From Bradyrhizobium guangzhouense (lineage in GTDB: Bacteria > Pseudomonadota > Alphaproteobacteria > Rhizobiales > Xanthobacteraceae), in the NCBI RefSeq assembly GCF_004114955.1, contig NZ_CP030053.1:4216001-4280000 (forward strand): 64,000 nucleotides of DNA, read 5' to 3'. A program made the position numbers and the translations under genes. This document shows, piece by piece, positions 36,017-45,062 of this stretch (position 1 is its first letter; every line of letters begins with the position of its first letter). Below the pieces are notes generated by a model. That model had not been told where the DNA came from. It ran no database searches and saw only the letters and a program-made list of their open reading frames with translations.

Positions 36017-36709
36017 TCACCCCTGCTTCATGAACGCCGTCACGTGCAGGCGACGACGGGTGCGCATGCCCTGTCGCTCGTACAGCGCGATGGCGGACGT
36101 GTTGTTAGAAAACACGTGCAGGAACGGAACTTCGCCGCGCGCCTCGATCCGGCGCGCGACAGCCGCAAGCAACGCCTGTGCGTAGCCACGCCCGCGATAG
36201 TCAGGGTGGACGCAGACCGCGGTCATTTCGACGAACTTGCCCGGCTTCATTCGTTCGCCCGTCATCGCGACTAATTCGCCGCCGGCACGAATGCCGAGGA
36301 ACGTGCCGAGCTCGTGCGTCCGCGCCGCGAACGGCCCGGGCTTGGTCAGCGTCGTCAGCGCCGTCATCGCGGGGACGTCGGCCTTCCCCAGCGTCACGAT
36401 CTCGGCATCACGAAGCGGGCTATCGGCGGGTGAGCCGATCATCTGGTCACCGCTCTCGGCCAGCACCACCTTGAAGCCGGCGGGAACATCGACCGCATCA
36501 GGCGTGAACAGCGCGACGACCTGCGAGGGCGCCAGGAGATCGCCGAGTGCGGCGAAGCTCTCCGCAGACATGTCGATCACGTCGGCAAACGGGGTCATGT
36601 CCGCCGGATAGCGCAACGCCCGCGTGCCGCGTTCGGCGAGATGCCTATGGCTCGTCGTCAACGCGCTCCAGATCGGACGGTCCAGCAGCCGCTCATCCCT
36701 GTCGGACAC
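36017..36709 (-). CDS. GNAT family N-acetyltransferase
   Basis: This protein of about 230 residues has the acetyl-CoA-binding motif VHPDYRGRGYAQALLAAV in the C-terminal half and ends with LYERQGMRTRRRLHV, the last strands of the GNAT fold. The N-terminal part is a less conserved domain. I use GTG 36709, four bases past the stop of the Lin0512 gene and 8 nt after AAGGA; an upstream codon at 36748 would overlap that gene by 35 bp. It forms an operon with it. Confidence 0.82.
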   Translation of the reverse strand: MSDRDERLLDRPIWSALTTSHRHLAERGTRALRYPADMTPFADVIDMSAESFAALGDLLAPSQVVALFTPDAVDVPAGFKVVLAESGDQMIGSPADSPLRDAEIVTLGKADVPAMTALTTLTKPGPFAARTHELGTFLGIRAGGELVAMTGERMKPGKFVEMTAVCVHPDYRGRGYAQALLAAVARRIEARGEVPFLHVFSNNTSAIALYERQGMRTRRRLHVTAFMKQG

Positions 36710-36713
36710 CGGC

Positions 36714-37061
36714 TCAATCCTTGTCGAAGCTGACGATGACGGCGGCATTGGCGATGAGGATGGGATCGTTCGCCACTTCCGTGGCCGAGGGGATCTCCAG
36801 CCCGCCCTTGACCGCGGTGACGGTCACGGTGCCGTAAGGAAGCTCCCTGGCCACCGCCTCCTTGTCGACGGCTTCGGGATTGGGCACGCCGATGGTGACA
36901 TCGACGAACATGTCGTTCGCGGTCTTGCCGATCATCCGGAAGAAGCCGAGGCTCGAATGCCTGATGGCATCCGACACGGCGCGCTTGGCCGCCTTGGTGG
37001 CGTCCCTGCCGTGAACGTCGACGCCCATCCCCATCTCGGTAACACAACGAACGCGAGTCAT
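36714..37061 (-). CDS. Lin0512 family protein
   Basis: This protein of about 115 residues shows the Lin0512 pattern: EMGMGVDVHGRDATKAAKRAVSDAI near the N-terminus and a second half with VDVTIGVPNPEAVD and GGLEIPSATEVAND. These small proteins are widespread and structurally like 5-carboxymethyl-2-hydroxymuconate-type barrels, without known function. The ATG at 37061 has AGGA six nt upstream, which favours it over the ATG at 37067. It lies 24 bp after the ClC gene on one strand. Confidence 0.8.
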   Translation of the reverse strand: MTRVRCVTEMGMGVDVHGRDATKAAKRAVSDAIRHSSLGFFRMIGKTANDMFVDVTIGVPNPEAVDKEAVARELPYGTVTVTAVKGGLEIPSATEVANDPILIANAAVIVSFDKD

Positions 37062-37085
37062 GCTCATTCCTGTCGACGCTGGAGT

Positions 37086-38912
37086 TCAGAGGGGCTGACC
37101 TTCCGCGATCCGCGCCTCCTGCACAAGCGCCTTGTCGCGCAGGAAGTATGCGTTGCGGTCCTCCTCCTGCGCGTTCACGACCGCGCGAATTCGCAGCAAA
37201 TCCTTGCGAGCGACGAGGCCCACCACGCGATGGCTGGCGCGATCGACCACCGGCAGCCGCCCGAGATCGGAGGCGACCATGAGATCGGCGACCCGTCCCA
37301 GCACATCGTCGGGATGCGCCACCACGCTCGAGCTGTCCGAGACGACGTCATCGAGCGTCGCCGCCTGATGATCGCCCTCGGTGCGCCAGCGCAGCACGTC
37401 GGCGCGGGTCACCATGCCCGTCAGCCGTCCGTCGCTGGCTACGACAGGATAGGATTTGTGACGGCGCTGATCGGAGGTGAAGAAAGCCACCGCCGCGTCG
37501 ACGGACATGTCGACCGGCAGCGTATCGACATCCGTGACCATGACATCGGCCGTACGCATCAGCTCGAACGGGTCGATGGCGTATTCGCGGGTGATGTGCT
37601 GGCCGCGGCGCGCGATCTTCTCGGTCAGGATCGAGCGCTTGAGCAGCAGCACGGTGACGGCATGGGCCGCGCCAGTCGCAGCCAGCAATGGCAGCAGCAT
37701 GTCGATATTGCCCGTCAGCTCGATCGCGAACATCACGCCTGTCAAAGGCGAACGCATCGTGCCGCCCATCATCGCGGCCATGCCGATAAGCGCCCAGAAT
37801 GACGCGCCACCGGGCAGCACCAGCCCCTCCATCCACCCGGCGGTGCCGCCGAGGATGAGCAGCGGTGCCAGCACGCCGCCCGATGTGCCTGAGCTCAGCG
37901 CGACCACCCAGATCACCGACTTCACAAGCAACAGCCGGATCGCTTCGTCGCGCACCATGTGGCCGGACAATAGATCGGCAATGACATCGTAGCCGACACC
38001 CAGCGCCCGCGGATCGATCAGTCCGCCGAGCCCGACGACCAGGCCGCCGAGCATCGGCCACCACATCCAGTGCACGGGCAGATGGTCGAACAAATCCTCG
38101 ATCGCGTAGAGCAGCCGCGTCATCAAGCCGGATTGCAGCCCGGCAACGACGCCGACGCCGAGCGCCGCCGCGAGGCCCCACCAGGGCAGGTGCGGCCGCT
38201 CCGCGAACGGAAACAGCGGCCCCGTTCCGAACAGCAAGGGACGCCATGCCGCCGAGATCACCGCCCCCGTCACCACGGGAAGGAAGCTGCGCGGCTTCCA
38301 TTCGAACAACAGCAGCTCGACCGCGAGCAGCACGGCTGCGATCGGCGTATTGAAGATCGCCGTCATGCCGGCGGCCGCGCCCGCGACCAGCAACGTCTTG
38401 CGTTCGGCCGCTGTGAGATGGAAGCACTGGGCGAAGATCGACCCGATCGCGCCGCCCGTCATGATGATCGGCCCCTCGGCGCCGAACGGGCCGCCGCTAC
38501 CTATCGATACCGCCGATGACAGCGGCTTCAGGATCGCGACCTTCGGCTGCATCCGGCTGCCGCCGATCAGGATCGCCTCGATCGCCTCGGGGATGCCGTG
38601 GCCCCGGATCTTTTCCGACCCAAACCGCGCCATCAACCCGATCACGAGCCCGCCCAGCGCGGGCGCCAGCACCATCCAGATCCCTGGATGGGCGTTGGCC
38701 AGGGAGACGTTCTCGGTGCTGACATGGCCGAACCAGACCAGATTGGTCACCAGCGCGATCAGTTTCAGCAGCACCCAGGCGGCCCCGGCACTCATGCTGC
38801 CGACCAGTAGCGCCATGCCGATCAGGACCAGCACGCGGCGGTCGGCGGTAAAATCTCCGGGCTTGCCGCGAGGCCGCGGGAGGCCGCCGGTCATGTCGGG
38901 GGTCTGGCGCAT
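37086..38912 (-). CDS. ClC-family chloride channel/transporter with C-terminal CBS pair
   Basis: This 608-residue membrane protein carries the ClC anion-site motifs GHGIPEA, GSGGPFGAEGP (Glu146, the gating glutamate, present) and GTSGGVLAPLL. Two CBS domains follow (about 460-590), a regulatory ligand-binding pair. Whether it is a channel or a proton exchanger cannot be decided by eye. A palindrome like the PadR operator lies 37 bp upstream of the start, suggesting control by the PadR protein encoded 3 kb away. Confidence 0.93.
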   Translation of the reverse strand: MRQTPDMTGGLPRPRGKPGDFTADRRVLVLIGMALLVGSMSAGAAWVLLKLIALVTNLVWFGHVSTENVSLANAHPGIWMVLAPALGGLVIGLMARFGSEKIRGHGIPEAIEAILIGGSRMQPKVAILKPLSSAVSIGSGGPFGAEGPIIMTGGAIGSIFAQCFHLTAAERKTLLVAGAAAGMTAIFNTPIAAVLLAVELLLFEWKPRSFLPVVTGAVISAAWRPLLFGTGPLFPFAERPHLPWWGLAAALGVGVVAGLQSGLMTRLLYAIEDLFDHLPVHWMWWPMLGGLVVGLGGLIDPRALGVGYDVIADLLSGHMVRDEAIRLLLVKSVIWVVALSSGTSGGVLAPLLILGGTAGWMEGLVLPGGASFWALIGMAAMMGGTMRSPLTGVMFAIELTGNIDMLLPLLAATGAAHAVTVLLLKRSILTEKIARRGQHITREYAIDPFELMRTADVMVTDVDTLPVDMSVDAAVAFFTSDQRRHKSYPVVASDGRLTGMVTRADVLRWRTEGDHQAATLDDVVSDSSSVVAHPDDVLGRVADLMVASDLGRLPVVDRASHRVVGLVARKDLLRIRAVVNAQEEDRNAYFLRDKALVQEARIAEGQPL

Positions 38913-38948
38913 GGACGTCTCTTGTCGGGAGGAATCTTCGCGCCTGCA

Positions 38949-38969
38949 ATATATCGTAGCACGATATAT
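38949..38969. promoter_or_regulatory. PadR-box-like palindrome upstream of the ClC gene
   Basis: The half sites ATATCGT (38951-38957) and ACGATAT (38961-38967) are separated by AGC and extended by further AT on both sides. The same half sites without spacer form the palindrome at 42214-42227 before padR. The position, 39 bp before the ATG, fits an operator. Confidence 0.6.
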
Positions 38970-39021
38970 ATCAAGGAATGGCAGGTATGAGCCTACCGGA
39001 CAATTTTCCTAAGGCTTGCCG

Positions 39022-40677
39022 CTATTTCTGCCGGGTCCGCAGCTCGTCGACCAGCACCCGCACGTTCTCCGAATAATCGATCGGGATCGAGACCAGGTGC
39101 ACGCCGCCCTCCTTGAAGGCTGCGTCAAGCGTCGGGCCAAAGCTGTCGATGCTTGCGATACGATGACCCTTGGCGCCATAGGCCTTGGCGTAGAGCGCAA
39201 AGTCGGGATTGCCGAAGGTCATGCCGTAATCGGCGAAATGATCGACCGCCTGCTTCCAGCGGATCATGCCGTAGGCGTTGTCCTCCAGCACCAGCACGAC
39301 GAGGTTGAGCTTGAGGCGGACCGCGGTCTCCATCTCCTGGCTGTTCATCATGAAGCCACCGTCGCCGGCGACCGCGAGCACGCGTCGGTCGGGATACAGC
39401 ATCGCGGCCATCATCGCCGATGGCAGGCCGGCGCCCATCGTTGCCAGAGCATTGTCGAGCAGCAGCGTGTTGGCGACGCGGGTGCGATAGTTGCGCGCGA
39501 ACCAGATCTTGTACATGCCGTTGTCGAGCGCGACGATGCCGTTCTCCGGGATGACCTGGCGGACGTCGTGCACGATGCGCTGCGGCGTCGGCGGCCAGCG
39601 CGTCTCAGTGGCGCGGTCGGCGATGTGGTTGAGGATCCCTTCGCGGAGCGGCAACAGCGCCGCCGCCTGCGGCAGCTTGCCTTCGAGCCGGTCGGCCAAA
39701 AGCTCCAGGCTCGGACCGACGTCACCGACCACCTCGGCGTCAGGAAAATAGACCAGCTCGACGCTCGCCGAAGTATAACTGACGTGAATGACCTTCGGCC
39801 CCGATGGCCCCATGATGAAGGGCGGCTTCTCGATCGGATCGTGGCCGATCGCGATGATCAGATCAGCGGCATCGATGGCGTCGTGGACGTAGTCGCGCTC
39901 GGACAGCGCCGCGGTGCCCATGTAGAGATTGGTGCCGCCGGGCACGGTGCCCTTGCCCATCTGGGTGGTGAAGAACGGAATGCCGGTGCGGCGCACGAAG
40001 CTCGCGATGCCGTGCGTCGAACGCGGCCGGCTGGTCGCCGCGCCCATCATCACCAGCGGACGCCTTGCGGCCAAAATCATCTCGGCGGCCCTGTCGAGCG
40101 CGCTGCGATGCGCGACGGGGATCTCGATCGGATGGATCGGGATCACGGGGACGGCCTCGACCTCGTCGCCTGCGATGTCCTCGGGCAGTTCGAGATGCAC
40201 CGGTCCCGGCCGCTCCTCCATCGCCACGCGGAAGGCATCGCGGACCACTGTTGGAATCGAGGAGGCGCTGACGATCTGCCGCGACAGTTTCGTCAGCGGC
40301 TTCATGGTCGCGACCACGTCCACAATCTGGAAGCGCGCCTGACGGCTGCTCATGATCGGCTTCTGGCCGGTGATCAGGATCATCGGCATCCCGCCGAGAT
40401 TGGCATAGGCGGCGCCGGTGGACAGGTTGAGTGCCCCGGGGCCGAGGGTCGAGAGACACACGCCGGGCTTGCCGGTCAATCGTCCGTGGGTCGCGGCCAT
40501 GAAGGCGGCGGCCTGCTCGTGACGGGTCAGCACCAACTGGATTTTCGAGGTGCGCAACGATTCGACGAGGTCGAGATTCTCTTCACCGGGAACACCGAAG
40601 ATGCGATCGACGCCTTCGTTCTCCAGCGCCGCGACAAACAGGTCCGATCCCTTGACTTTATGGTCCTGCCCACTCAT
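39022..40677 (-). CDS. Acetolactate synthase-like thiamine-diphosphate enzyme
   Basis: The 551-residue enzyme has the three ThDP domains: the N-terminal PYR domain with the activating Glu in LTRHEQAAAFMA, the central domain, and the C-terminal PP domain with the GDGGFMMNSQE ... NLVVLVLEDN motif. The N-terminus GVPGEENLDLVESL is like catabolic acetolactate synthases (AlsS). No small subunit (ilvN) or AlsD gene adjoins, so other members (benzoylformate or oxalyl-CoA decarboxylase-like) remain possible. The start is ATG 40677. Confidence 0.85.
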   Translation of the reverse strand: MSGQDHKVKGSDLFVAALENEGVDRIFGVPGEENLDLVESLRTSKIQLVLTRHEQAAAFMAATHGRLTGKPGVCLSTLGPGALNLSTGAAYANLGGMPMILITGQKPIMSSRQARFQIVDVVATMKPLTKLSRQIVSASSIPTVVRDAFRVAMEERPGPVHLELPEDIAGDEVEAVPVIPIHPIEIPVAHRSALDRAAEMILAARRPLVMMGAATSRPRSTHGIASFVRRTGIPFFTTQMGKGTVPGGTNLYMGTAALSERDYVHDAIDAADLIIAIGHDPIEKPPFIMGPSGPKVIHVSYTSASVELVYFPDAEVVGDVGPSLELLADRLEGKLPQAAALLPLREGILNHIADRATETRWPPTPQRIVHDVRQVIPENGIVALDNGMYKIWFARNYRTRVANTLLLDNALATMGAGLPSAMMAAMLYPDRRVLAVAGDGGFMMNSQEMETAVRLKLNLVVLVLEDNAYGMIRWKQAVDHFADYGMTFGNPDFALYAKAYGAKGHRIASIDSFGPTLDAAFKEGGVHLVSIPIDYSENVRVLVDELRTRQK

Positions 40678-40811
40678 GTCGCCTCCGCGGTCGCTAGCTC
40701 TGGCTCCCGTTTCCGCCGGGAACCTCGCTCGCATCGTAACCGCGTAGCGCTCAGGCACAACTCACAAAGCAGGTGGCTTTTCAGGGTGCACGAATAATCC
40801 CGGCATCCATC

Positions 40812-40857
40812 GCTCTCGTGTCCCGGGCGCGCTGCGCAGCGTCCACGACACGAGAGC
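40812..40857. repeat. Intergenic hairpin with 11-bp perfect stem
   Basis: GCTCTCGTGTC (40812-40822) pairs perfectly with GACACGAGAGC (40847-40857), and the loop contains a further GCGCTGCGCAGC palindrome. It lies between the methyltransferase and the acetolactate-synthase-like gene and may end or process the PadR operon transcript. It looks like a dispersed element, but only this copy is seen here. Confidence 0.65.
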
Positions 40858-40906
40858 ATTGTTCAACGATGGGTGCATCAGCGCAAGCTGTCGGGGGCGG
40901 AAGCCC

Positions 40907-41551
40907 TCACTTCACCTTCAACGACAGCTCCGTGCCACCCTTGAGCGGCAGCGTCATCGACACAAAACCGTTCCTGGGATCGCGGATGAAGGCGAGATAG
41001 TCGGGCTCGGCATTGTCATTCATGACATAGCCGCCGACGAGCAACTGCGGCGCGACGATCTCGATCACCTCGCGGGCGAGCGACGGGCCACTCTCGCCCG
41101 GCCAGCCATCGATCAGCACGAAATCGACGGGACCGCCGAGATCGCGCAGCGTCTTGCGGGCGTCACCTTCGCGGATCTCGGCATAGTTGGCCAATCCCGC
41201 CTCCGCGAGATTGCGCTTGGCGGCTTCGACCTTGGCGGGCACGATCTCCGAGCCGATCACGGTGCCGCCGCCATTGTCACGGAGCGCGGCGGCAAAATAG
41301 AGCGTGGACATCCCGACCGAGGTCGCGAACTCGGCAACGCGGGTCGCGCGCAGGCCGCGGCACAACAGATAGATCAACTCGCCCTGCTCGGGATGAATCG
41401 AAAAGCCAAGCTCGGCATAGGCGTGAGGATCGCGGCCGTTGAACGAGCTGCGCGGGCCGCCGCCGGACGGCCGCTGCCGCGCGCCTTGCAGGCGCGCGAT
41501 CACGGCGTTGACGCGGGGATCTTGAATCGGGCTGTGCGGCCGATCATTCAT
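40907..41551 (-). CDS. Class I SAM-dependent O-methyltransferase-like protein
   Basis: The 214-residue Rossmann methyltransferase has motif I as VAEFATSVGMSTLYFA, the acidic strand VIGSEIVPAKVEAA, AEIREGDARKTL and VDFVLIDGWPG, matching the catechol O-methyltransferase-like family. It starts 12 bp after the PadR stop and is therefore probably under that regulator. The substrate is unknown. Confidence 0.85.
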   Translation of the reverse strand: MNDRPHSPIQDPRVNAVIARLQGARQRPSGGGPRSSFNGRDPHAYAELGFSIHPEQGELIYLLCRGLRATRVAEFATSVGMSTLYFAAALRDNGGGTVIGSEIVPAKVEAAKRNLAEAGLANYAEIREGDARKTLRDLGGPVDFVLIDGWPGESGPSLAREVIEIVAPQLLVGGYVMNDNAEPDYLAFIRDPRNGFVSMTLPLKGGTELSLKVK

Positions 41552-41563
41552 CTCTGGCGTCCC

Positions 41564-42190
41564 TCACTTGCCGAGGATCTCCGCCGCCGCGCGCTCTAGA
41601 ATTCCGGCGATGCGGCGCGCCTCGGCGGAATCGCTGCCGTGCCTGCTGCGCAGCGCGCGCTTGAGGTTGTGGCGGGCACGGTGCAATTCGTCGGAGGCAT
41701 CCGCATCGAGATCGCTGACGCCGGCGAAGGCTTCGCGCACCTCGTCCATGCGACGCCCGATTCGCGACAGCGCTTGCAGGATCGCATCAGCCGTGCCGCG
41801 CTGCTCGGCGAGAAAGGCTTCGCCTTGCGGTGTGATGCTGTAGAGCTTGCGGCCGCCATCCTGCGCGACGCTGGCGTGACCGACCTCTTCGAGATAGGTC
41901 AGCGCCGGATAGATCACGCCGGGGCTCGGCGTATAAAAACCCTCCGACTGCTCCTCGATGATCTTGATCAGTTCGTAGCCGTGCGCAGGCTTGTCGGCGA
42001 GCAGGGCCAGGATCACGAGCTGGAGGTCCTGCGACGACAGCCGCCGCGCGCCCGGGAAGTCATCGCCGCCGCGCCCGAAAAAGCCATGCCCGCCGCGGCC
42101 GAAGCGATGCCGCCCACCGTGCCGCCCCATGGCGAAATGGGCGAAGTGGCCGAAGTGGAAGTCTCTGTGGTCTCGATGTTTGCCGAACAT
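41564..42190 (-). CDS. PadR family transcriptional regulator
   Basis: The 208-residue regulator has an unusual N-terminal His/Gly/Phe-rich stretch (about residues 5-45), then the PadR winged helix (LSSQDLQLVILALLADKPAHGYELI ... GVIYPALTYLEEVGHA). A helical C-terminal domain follows. The start is ATG 42190, with GAAGGAG 9 nt upstream. Operator-like palindromes overlap the promoter and the ribosome site, so autoregulation is likely. The His-rich part could bind metal or simply be a linker. Confidence 0.92.
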   Translation of the reverse strand: MFGKHRDHRDFHFGHFAHFAMGRHGGRHRFGRGGHGFFGRGGDDFPGARRLSSQDLQLVILALLADKPAHGYELIKIIEEQSEGFYTPSPGVIYPALTYLEEVGHASVAQDGGRKLYSITPQGEAFLAEQRGTADAILQALSRIGRRMDEVREAFAGVSDLDADASDELHRARHNLKRALRSRHGSDSAEARRIAGILERAAAEILGK

Positions 42191-42227
42191 ATCGTACGTC
42201 TCCTTCTCAAAACATATCGTACGATAT
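42189..42227. promoter_or_regulatory. PadR operator(s) at its own promoter
   Basis: A perfect 14-bp palindrome ATATCGTACGATAT (42214-42227) lies 24-37 bp upstream of the padR ATG. A second partial copy, ATATCGTACG (42189-42198), overlaps the start codon region. A variant with a 3-bp spacer is in front of the ClC gene. Confidence 0.75.
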
Positions 42228-42355
42228 AGTTTGCGATACTTCAGAAGCAAATCACGGATCCGTGATCTGCTGATGACGGGCGACACGGCATTCCCTCCTT
42301 GGCTGGAGCATGCATGCCGCCGAAGAGATGTGCCGATGTTCGCTGCTGCAATCGC

Positions 42356-42730
42356 ATGACTCCCAAGACGTTCGAAACACGCTGCTTGCGCCTGCCCGCC
42401 GCCGCCAAGGTGGTGCAATGGGAAGGCACCTCCGTGTTCAAAATCGGCGGCAAGATGTTCGCGCTGAGCGGCGGTTACACGGCTGAGACGGGCGGCTACA
42501 TGTTCAAGGTCTCGAACATGGCCTATGCCATGCTGATCGAGCACGGCCTGGCGCGGCCTGCGCCCTATCTCGCACGGGCCAAATGGGTGCAGCTCGTCAG
42601 CAATAACGCGCTGCCCGACACCGAGCTGACGGCCTATCTGGCGCAGGCCCATGCGCTGATCGTGGCAAAGCTGACGAAAAAACTTCGCAAGGAGCTCGGG
42701 CTTGGCTCGCCGCAGACCGGAGCTGCCTGA
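42356..42730 (+). CDS. MmcQ/YjbR family protein
   Basis: The 124-residue protein has the YjbR-like fold: an early LPAAAKVVQWEGTSVFKIGGKMFA, a central FKVSNMAYAMLIEHGLARPAPYLARAKWV, and a helical basic C-terminus. These proteins resemble DNA-binding folds but have no settled function. ATG 42356 begins the conserved part. It is divergent from padR; the operator between them could affect both. Confidence 0.82.
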   Translation: MTPKTFETRCLRLPAAAKVVQWEGTSVFKIGGKMFALSGGYTAETGGYMFKVSNMAYAMLIEHGLARPAPYLARAKWVQLVSNNALPDTELTAYLAQAHALIVAKLTKKLRKELGLGSPQTGAA

Positions 42731-42788
42731 CCGTGCTGCGGACCGGGACCGGCTGATCTCTCGCGCACGTGCCATTGACCTGGCGAGA

Positions 42789-42808
42789 TATCTGACTACA
42801 GTCAGATA
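42789..42808. promoter_or_regulatory. MarR-type operator abutting the start codon
   Basis: TATCTGAC (42789-42796) and GTCAGATA (42801-42808) form a perfect inverted repeat with a 4-nt centre. The ATG of the MarR-GNAT gene begins at the next base, so no Shine-Dalgarno is possible in between. This suggests autoregulation and perhaps a leaderless transcript. Confidence 0.75.
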
Positions 42809-43687
42809 ATGCTCGACCCCGTCTCCCGCGTCCGCCGCTTCAACCGCGCCGTCACCTCCGCCGTCGGCGCGCTCGACACATCCTTCCTCGGGCGCGGGCG
42901 GCCGCTCGGGGCAGCGCGGGTGCTCAATGCAATCGGACATGGGCGCTCCGACGTCGGCGAGATCCGCGATTATCTCGGCCTCGATTCCGGGCTGATGAGC
43001 CGGCTGTTGCGCGGTCTGGAAGATGAAGGCCTGATCGAGACGCACGCGCATGAGGATGATGCGCGCCGCCGCGTGGCGCGCCTGACGCGCGCAGGCAAGC
43101 GCGAGTTCGCGGCCTATGAGACGCTGTCGAACACGCAGGCCGAGGGTTTTCTCGCCCGCAATTCGCAACGCGAGGCGCTGCTGGCGGCGATGGATCTGAT
43201 TGCGTCTGCGCTGACGCGCGACCGCATCGCGCTCACCGAAATGGATCCGCGCAGCGAGGAGGCGCGCTATTGCCTGGCTGAGTACTATGCCGAGCTCGGC
43301 CGCCGCTTCAAACAGGGATTTGACGTGTCGCTCTCGCGCGATCCTGACGCCAAGGACATGCGCCGGCCGCGCGGCAGCTTCATCGTCGCGATGTCGGACA
43401 CGCTGCCGATCGGTTGCGTCGGCCTGAAGGGCACCGATCAAGGCTATGCCGAGATCAAGCGCCTCTGGGTCGCGCCCTCCACGCGCGGATTGGGGCTGGG
43501 CAAGCGCCTGATGGACGCAACTGAAGATGCTGCGCGAACGCTCGGCATCGACATCTTGCGGTTAGACACCAACAGCGCGCTGCCGGAGGCCGGTCAGCTC
43601 TATCGCACCACCGGCTGGCGCGAGATCCCGCGCTTCAACGACGATCCCTACCCGGACCTGTTCTTCGAGAAACAGATCCGGGCATAG
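42809..43687 (+). CDS. MarR-GNAT fusion regulator/acetyltransferase
   Basis: This 292-residue fusion has residues 1-140 as a MarR winged helix (DVGEIRDYLGLDSGLMSRLLRGLEDEGL, then a RRRVARLTRAG wing) and residues about 150-290 as a GNAT domain (LWVAPSTRGLGLGKRLMDATEDA). Such fusions are known but rarely studied; a metabolite bound or acetylated by the GNAT part could control DNA binding. The start is ATG 42809 directly after the operator. It is convergent with the MFS gene (6 bp between stops). Confidence 0.9.
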   Translation: MLDPVSRVRRFNRAVTSAVGALDTSFLGRGRPLGAARVLNAIGHGRSDVGEIRDYLGLDSGLMSRLLRGLEDEGLIETHAHEDDARRRVARLTRAGKREFAAYETLSNTQAEGFLARNSQREALLAAMDLIASALTRDRIALTEMDPRSEEARYCLAEYYAELGRRFKQGFDVSLSRDPDAKDMRRPRGSFIVAMSDTLPIGCVGLKGTDQGYAEIKRLWVAPSTRGLGLGKRLMDATEDAARTLGIDILRLDTNSALPEAGQLYRTTGWREIPRFNDDPYPDLFFEKQIRA

Positions 43688-43693
43688 GTCGGG

Positions 43694-44920
43694 TCACGCC
43701 GCCACAGGCGCCGGAGCCGGCTCGGATTGCGGCTTCGGGAACGGACGGAACGTCATCGCCATCAGGAATGCGCCGAGGCCCATCGCCCAGGAGCCGATAT
43801 AGAGCCAGGCGTAGCTGGAGAAGGCGTCGTAGATCAGGCCGCCTGCGAGCGGGCCGGTCGCCATGCCGAGGCTGCCGGCCATCGCCGTGCCGCCGATCAC
43901 GGTGCCCATCATCCGAAGCGGAAAGTTTTCACGGACCAACACCGCATACAGCGGCATGGTGCCGGCATAGATGAAGCCGAACACGGCCGCGACCGAATAG
44001 AACGCCGCAAGCTGGTGCGCGAAGACGTAAGCGAGCGCGCCGAACGCCTGCAAAAGCAGGCCGGAAACCAGCACGCGCTTGGCGCCGAACCGATCCCCCA
44101 TCAGGCCGAAGGCGATGCGTCCACCGAGGCCGGACAGTCCCTCGACGCTGTAGATCGTCACCGCCGAGATCAGCGGGATGCCGCAGCTCACGGCATAGCT
44201 GACCGTGTGGATGATCGGGCCGGAATGGGTGGCGCAGCAGAAGAAGTTGGTGGCGAGCAAGATCAGGAATTGCGGCGAGCGCAGCGCTTCGCTTCGCGAC
44301 ATCTCTGCCTGCGCGCCACCCACCCCAGCTGCCGCCTTCGGCGGCTGCGCGAGCGCCGGCGGACGGCGCACCAGGAACGCGACCGGGATCATGATGACGG
44401 CAACCACCAGCGATATGATCTGCATCGCGGTGCGCCAGTCATGATGCGACACCAGCCAGGCCGCGAGCGGCGCCATGGTCATCGGCGCCACGCCCATGCC
44501 GGCCGACACCAGCGAGACGGCGAGGCCGCGATGGGTGTCGAACCAGCCGGTGACGGTCGCCATCATCGGCGCGAAGATCGCCGCGCAGGAGGCGCCGACC
44601 AAAAGGCCGAACACGAACTGGAACGCGATCAGCGAGGTCGCGTGGCTCGCGGCGAACAGGCTGAACGCCAGCACGGTCGACCCGGTCAGCACCACCGGCA
44701 GCGGCCCGAACCGATCCGTCAGCGTGCCCCAGATCATGCTGCTGCAGGCCATCGCCAGGAAGCCGATGGTCATCGCGCTGGAGATGCCGGTCACCGACCA
44801 GCCGGTGTCCTTGGCGATCGGCTGCAGGAACACCGGCAGCGAAAACATGCCGCCGATGGCGACGCATCCGAGCAAGCCGCCGGCGGCGACGATCACCCAG
44901 CGATAGTTGGAAGCAGTCAT
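43694..44920 (-). CDS. MFS transporter
   Basis: The 408-residue protein has twelve predicted helices, the inter-helix 2-3 motif WGTLTDRFGPLPV, and a second copy, FGLMGDRFGAKRVLVSG, in the C-terminal half. The pattern resembles the oxalate:formate antiporter/monocarboxylate-type subgroup, but the substrate is not determined. It is monocistronic. Confidence 0.88.
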   Translation of the reverse strand: MTASNYRWVIVAAGGLLGCVAIGGMFSLPVFLQPIAKDTGWSVTGISSAMTIGFLAMACSSMIWGTLTDRFGPLPVVLTGSTVLAFSLFAASHATSLIAFQFVFGLLVGASCAAIFAPMMATVTGWFDTHRGLAVSLVSAGMGVAPMTMAPLAAWLVSHHDWRTAMQIISLVVAVIMIPVAFLVRRPPALAQPPKAAAGVGGAQAEMSRSEALRSPQFLILLATNFFCCATHSGPIIHTVSYAVSCGIPLISAVTIYSVEGLSGLGGRIAFGLMGDRFGAKRVLVSGLLLQAFGALAYVFAHQLAAFYSVAAVFGFIYAGTMPLYAVLVRENFPLRMMGTVIGGTAMAGSLGMATGPLAGGLIYDAFSSYAWLYIGSWAMGLGAFLMAMTFRPFPKPQSEPAPAPVAA

Positions 44921-45062
44921 CTTTGTCTCCCGTCAGGTCTGTCTCACGTGGAAGACGAATGGAAATCGCAAAAGCAGACAGGCGATCCTATTTTATTTCA
45001 CCGGTTGCCGCGACCGCGGACCGCAGACGGAGCCGCAATCAGCTCTCCTCGCCGAAAGCGCG

